From: Branchiostoma floridae
Taxonomy: Eukaryota > Chordata > Leptocardii > Amphioxiformes > Branchiostomatidae
Length of the DNA stretch: 64,000 bases
Direction of reading: 5' to 3'
Assembly: GCF_000003815.2 (NCBI RefSeq)
Contig: NC_049980.1
Location: 11,892,650 to 11,956,649 of the forward strand
Shown here one piece after another: positions 60,991 through 64,000 of this stretch. The position numbers and the translations under genes were made by a program. Position 1 is the first letter of the stretch; every line of letters begins with the position of its first letter. The notes under the pieces are model-generated. The model did not search any database and was not told the origin of the DNA. It was given only the letters and a program-made list of their open reading frames with translations.

Positions 60991-61644
60991 CGCGCTTAAT
61001 TGTAATATATTTTGCATTTCAAAGATGTAATTCAACACGTAGACTAATGATGCAAGTACAAGAAGTGGACCAACTTTATATCAAATTTATAGCAGAGTTA
61101 TTTTTAATTGGCTGACTTTGCCCCCTTTTTATTTTTCTTATTCTTCCTTGACGCTGATACGTCCCTTCGGAAGTGCACTGTTCCAGTTGTGAAATTGTTG
61201 ATCGTCCATTTTTGCCGGGTGTCGTCTGCAAGGTTTGTGATTGAGGTTAAGCTTGATTTTTTGCGCTGTGCCGTAGTATAAAAGGTTTCCAACGTATCTG
61301 AAAACAAATGTGTATTACTAGATACTAAAATATGTATCATTAGATACTTAGATTCCGGGGTTTTCCAGGACAGGAGTTCAGTTGTTGTTGTTGATCTCAT
61401 GGCTGCAGTGAGCCTGCACATGACAATACCAACAATCAAAGCCTTTGTGATTTCTCCATTTCTTTGCCTTGGATTTAAACTCACGTTTGTAGGATAACAG
61501 TAAGAAGAGTTCATTGTCAACTCGTACTAATGATATATGTATAGTATCTTTTGCATATAGTTGAGATCAATGTCGTTATCTCTTGCAGAGCTCTACAATT
61601 TTGAAACTTATTACAACGTCAATGAATGCAACTTGAAGAAAGTT

Positions 61645-63919
61645 ATGCCTGTTAGGGACAAACTGCCTCCCAGCGAAATGGTGAGTTGATGATATTTGAT
61701 GCAACCCATTGTTTCATATCATTGGTATCATATCACAATTACACAATGTGTTAATTACATTATGATTAATAATTTATTTTCCTTTTTTAAACTTTCTCAA
61801 CTATGTTTTCTTTCCTTTCTCTTCTTTTCTGGTGTCTTCTTCGTGCAGTTGACACATATAACGGTGCACACCCCAGTTCTTCCGACACCGGGGTCCGTGG
61901 TAGTGCGCGACAAAAAAGTGACGAAAGGCTTCCGAGGGTCTATGTTTGAGTTGAGATTTCTCATTATTTCCTGCGAAATGACATTAAACGGTTACATGGC
62001 TGAAAAGCGTAGGAAATGGTGTGTTTTTGGTGCAAATTGCGTTTTGGTCCGCGGCTTACTTCCGGGATATCCCTACGCCTGAATGTGATTAGGCTCGTGA
62101 CCTAGATTGAGCTCTGAAGCGCTGTGTTAAGCCAAGTTGCAATGCCGCGCGTCTTGGATGATTAAAAAAACTGTAGTACTAGATTTTTCTTCATAATTGG
62201 CTGGATTACTCTTTAGATTTTCCTCTTTCTGGCAGTATCAGTCGTGCTTGCCAGAAAAATCTGCTTCATCTGTTTTATCCAATGCGAAAATGCCTGATTT
62301 TGTGCATCATTTTTGACATGAAAATAACGGTTTTTCCCTATAATTTTTCAAAATTAAAGAAGTTGAAGGATCGAAACTCAGTTGGTCTTGTAGCTGAAGG
62401 AATATCCTCTCACCTCATAACTAGTTATTTTGCTTCAGGATAATTCCCTGGAAGAGATGGTCGCTAGACTTCAGGGTGTGCCGCCTCCATTTGAAACCCC
62501 AAATAAACTGGGGTGTGCCCCCATAAAGATATATGCACCAAAATTACATTGTTTACGATATTGAATATGTGTCTGCAAAATCAGTGTGAAATATTTTGTT
62601 GTTTTGCAGCTGGAGTCCATCCTGTTCAGTGGGGGGAGTGAAACATCCTTCTCCTGCAGAGTGGAGTCATATCTGGACCATGCAGAGGAAAACGGACCTC
62701 AGGACTGCTCAAAGAGATTGATGGACAGACTCCATTATCTGACCAAAAAGGTTTGTATGACAATTGTTAGTTTTGTTAGCTCTTTGAAGTTAAAAGTGCT
62801 TTTCACAAGAAGTTAGCCTTTTTTTGTGTAACAATATGTCATTAATGTCACAGTTTTCATTTTCTTTGACAGGAACTTGATGCACAGAACTACCAGCATG
62901 TCACCCAACTCTTGCACCTGGTGCAGGTCATAGCTGGCTTCACAGAGTTTGATGAAGGGCTGCCTGTCCTGTTGGAGAACAAACTTCCTGACATGATAAG
63001 TCTCTTTATATTGCCTTTTGTAGAAATAGCATTTATACTCTTTCTTTGACAAAAAGGGCTACCTCCGGCATTATTTTTTTCCAACCCACTCAATGTTGTT
63101 GAATTATGTTGTGAAATCTCTCATTTAAAGCTGATGAAAAGATACACATATGCACACATTGCACCTGTTTATGGGCAATTTACTAGGTAAAGCTAAATCA
63201 CCCACCATATGTATGCACACATTGATTTTGATTAATTCTTTAAGAGTTATCACTACTTAATGTGCTTCTAAAGAAAAGTATTTGAATGGAAGTCTACCTG
63301 TCCTTTCCGAAATTTAGACTCTTTGTTTTTAAGTTTTTTAATTGGTAAAAAAATTACAGTTACAATTTGTCAGCTAAGGATTTCTCCAATTGAATTGTAT
63401 ATGTATATTTGAAATTCTTTCATTTATTTGGACATATTTCATGCCATCAGCACATTGAGTTGGTATTCAAGAAAGCTGTATCAGAGTCACTCAAGATTGG
63501 GACACTCAGCAAGCCAATCCAGATGTCCATGGAACAAGTCATGGACACAATAACAGTAGGTTTCTTCCAGCCAGATATAGAGTTGTGTCTTTCAATTAAA
63601 TCCTCACAAATTCAGGCTGTTTAGTCACGTCTTACTGTCATATTCTTGATTTAGCTTGCTTACTAATTCTAGGTTTATAAATAATGGTTTCAAGTTTCTA
63701 TTCCAATAGGAATACATGTATTGCTTCCATGTAGAAAAAATATGTATCTATGAAACTCAGGCCTAGTCAATTTTGAAGGAAGTTTTGCAGGCCTGGTGTT
63801 TGTAGAGAATACAGGTTCATGTTCAATATACAAGTTTGAAAACTTAGGCCTATACTTTACACCTGAAATTCATGTCATGTCATTTGTCTTTCAGAGTATT
63901 GCTGAATACAACATGGAAG
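61645..63919 (+). CDS. SYCP2L: SYCP2L/SYCP2-like synaptonemal complex protein, 5' part (runs off the window)
   Basis: The N-terminus of a lateral-element protein that supports chromosome pairing in meiosis. Coding exons seen: 61645-61680 (MPVRDKLPPSEM; exon probably begins at 61589), 62610-62750, 62873-62995, 63454-63555 and 63895-63919, with more beyond the edge. An optional in-phase exon may lie at 62439-62477, but its donor (GGT|GTGCCG) is weak. The start resembles mammalian SYCP2. ENGPQDCSKRLMDRL followed by KKELD..NYQHVTQLLHLVQ, and ENKLPDM-IELVFKK, follow the N-terminal armadillo-like domain of SYCP2L in order and spacing. The junction after PDM appears to use an AT donor (62996, ATAAGT) and an AC or AG acceptor, not GT..AG. 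The frame is open upstream of 61645 to 61589, so an earlier start is possible. Family membership rests on by-eye similarity plus neighbourhood with Gcm. Confidence 0.7.
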
Positions 63920-64000
63920 GTAATCATATGTTGAGTGTTTCTATGGGACCTAGCTGACAGAGTATAAACCTAGTTTTTGATCCTTTAAAAATGTTGATCT

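Noticed and set aside
61104-61520. Minus-strand open frame of 138 codons with a Lys-rich end.
   Set aside because: No family similarity. It lies in the leader region of the SYCP2L-like gene and has no splice or promoter support.
1-64000. CRISPR arrays, operons, ribosome binding sites.
   Set aside because: No regularly spaced repeats and no prokaryotic gene arrangement; the window is clearly from an animal genome.

Overview
This is one contig piece of an animal nuclear genome, most likely a lancelet (Branchiostoma) or a close invertebrate deuterostome. The reasons are: genes of 5-8 short exons with GT..AG introns of about 0.2-1.7 kb, a Gcm gene whose DNA-binding domain is intermediate between fly and vertebrate forms, a TRIM-NHL gene, many short inverted-repeat transposons, and two tRNA-derived SINE families of lancelet type. 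The species call is an inference. A 156-base run of N at 58033-58188 marks an assembly gap.

Layout. All four recognisable genes are on the + strand. (1) 5081-9589: a complete seven-exon CYP2-clan cytochrome P450 of 498 residues, closest to CYP2U1. (2) About 34 kb (9.6-44.1 kb) with no recognisable protein gene. It holds inverted-repeat elements, a small insertion carrying a hammerhead ribozyme core, several GC-rich blocks and two candidate 5' exons. (3) 44163-49259: Gcm (glial cells missing), six exons, 586 residues, with an untranslated tail to about 50.5 kb. (4) 55475-59023: a two-exon TRIM-NHL gene (RING, two B-boxes, coiled coil, six NHL repeats), 644 residues. (5) 61645 to the right edge: the first exons of a SYCP2L/SYCP2-type synaptonemal complex gene, cut off by the window end.

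How it fits together. Gcm and SYCP2L-like lie within 15 kb of each other, as GCM2 and SYCP2L do on human 6p24, so this looks like an ancient bilaterian or chordate linkage. The long gene-poor stretch before Gcm is the natural place for its cis-regulatory DNA. The P450 and TRIM-NHL genes belong to expanded families and have no evident functional link to their neighbours.

Most other supported features are non-autonomous mobile DNA: SINEs, at least six inverted-repeat elements (several with a second copy in the window), and one ribozyme-bearing insertion with a perfect 13-base flanking direct repeat. Exon borders were set from splice consensus, reading phase and family similarity, by eye; no search or alignment program was run.
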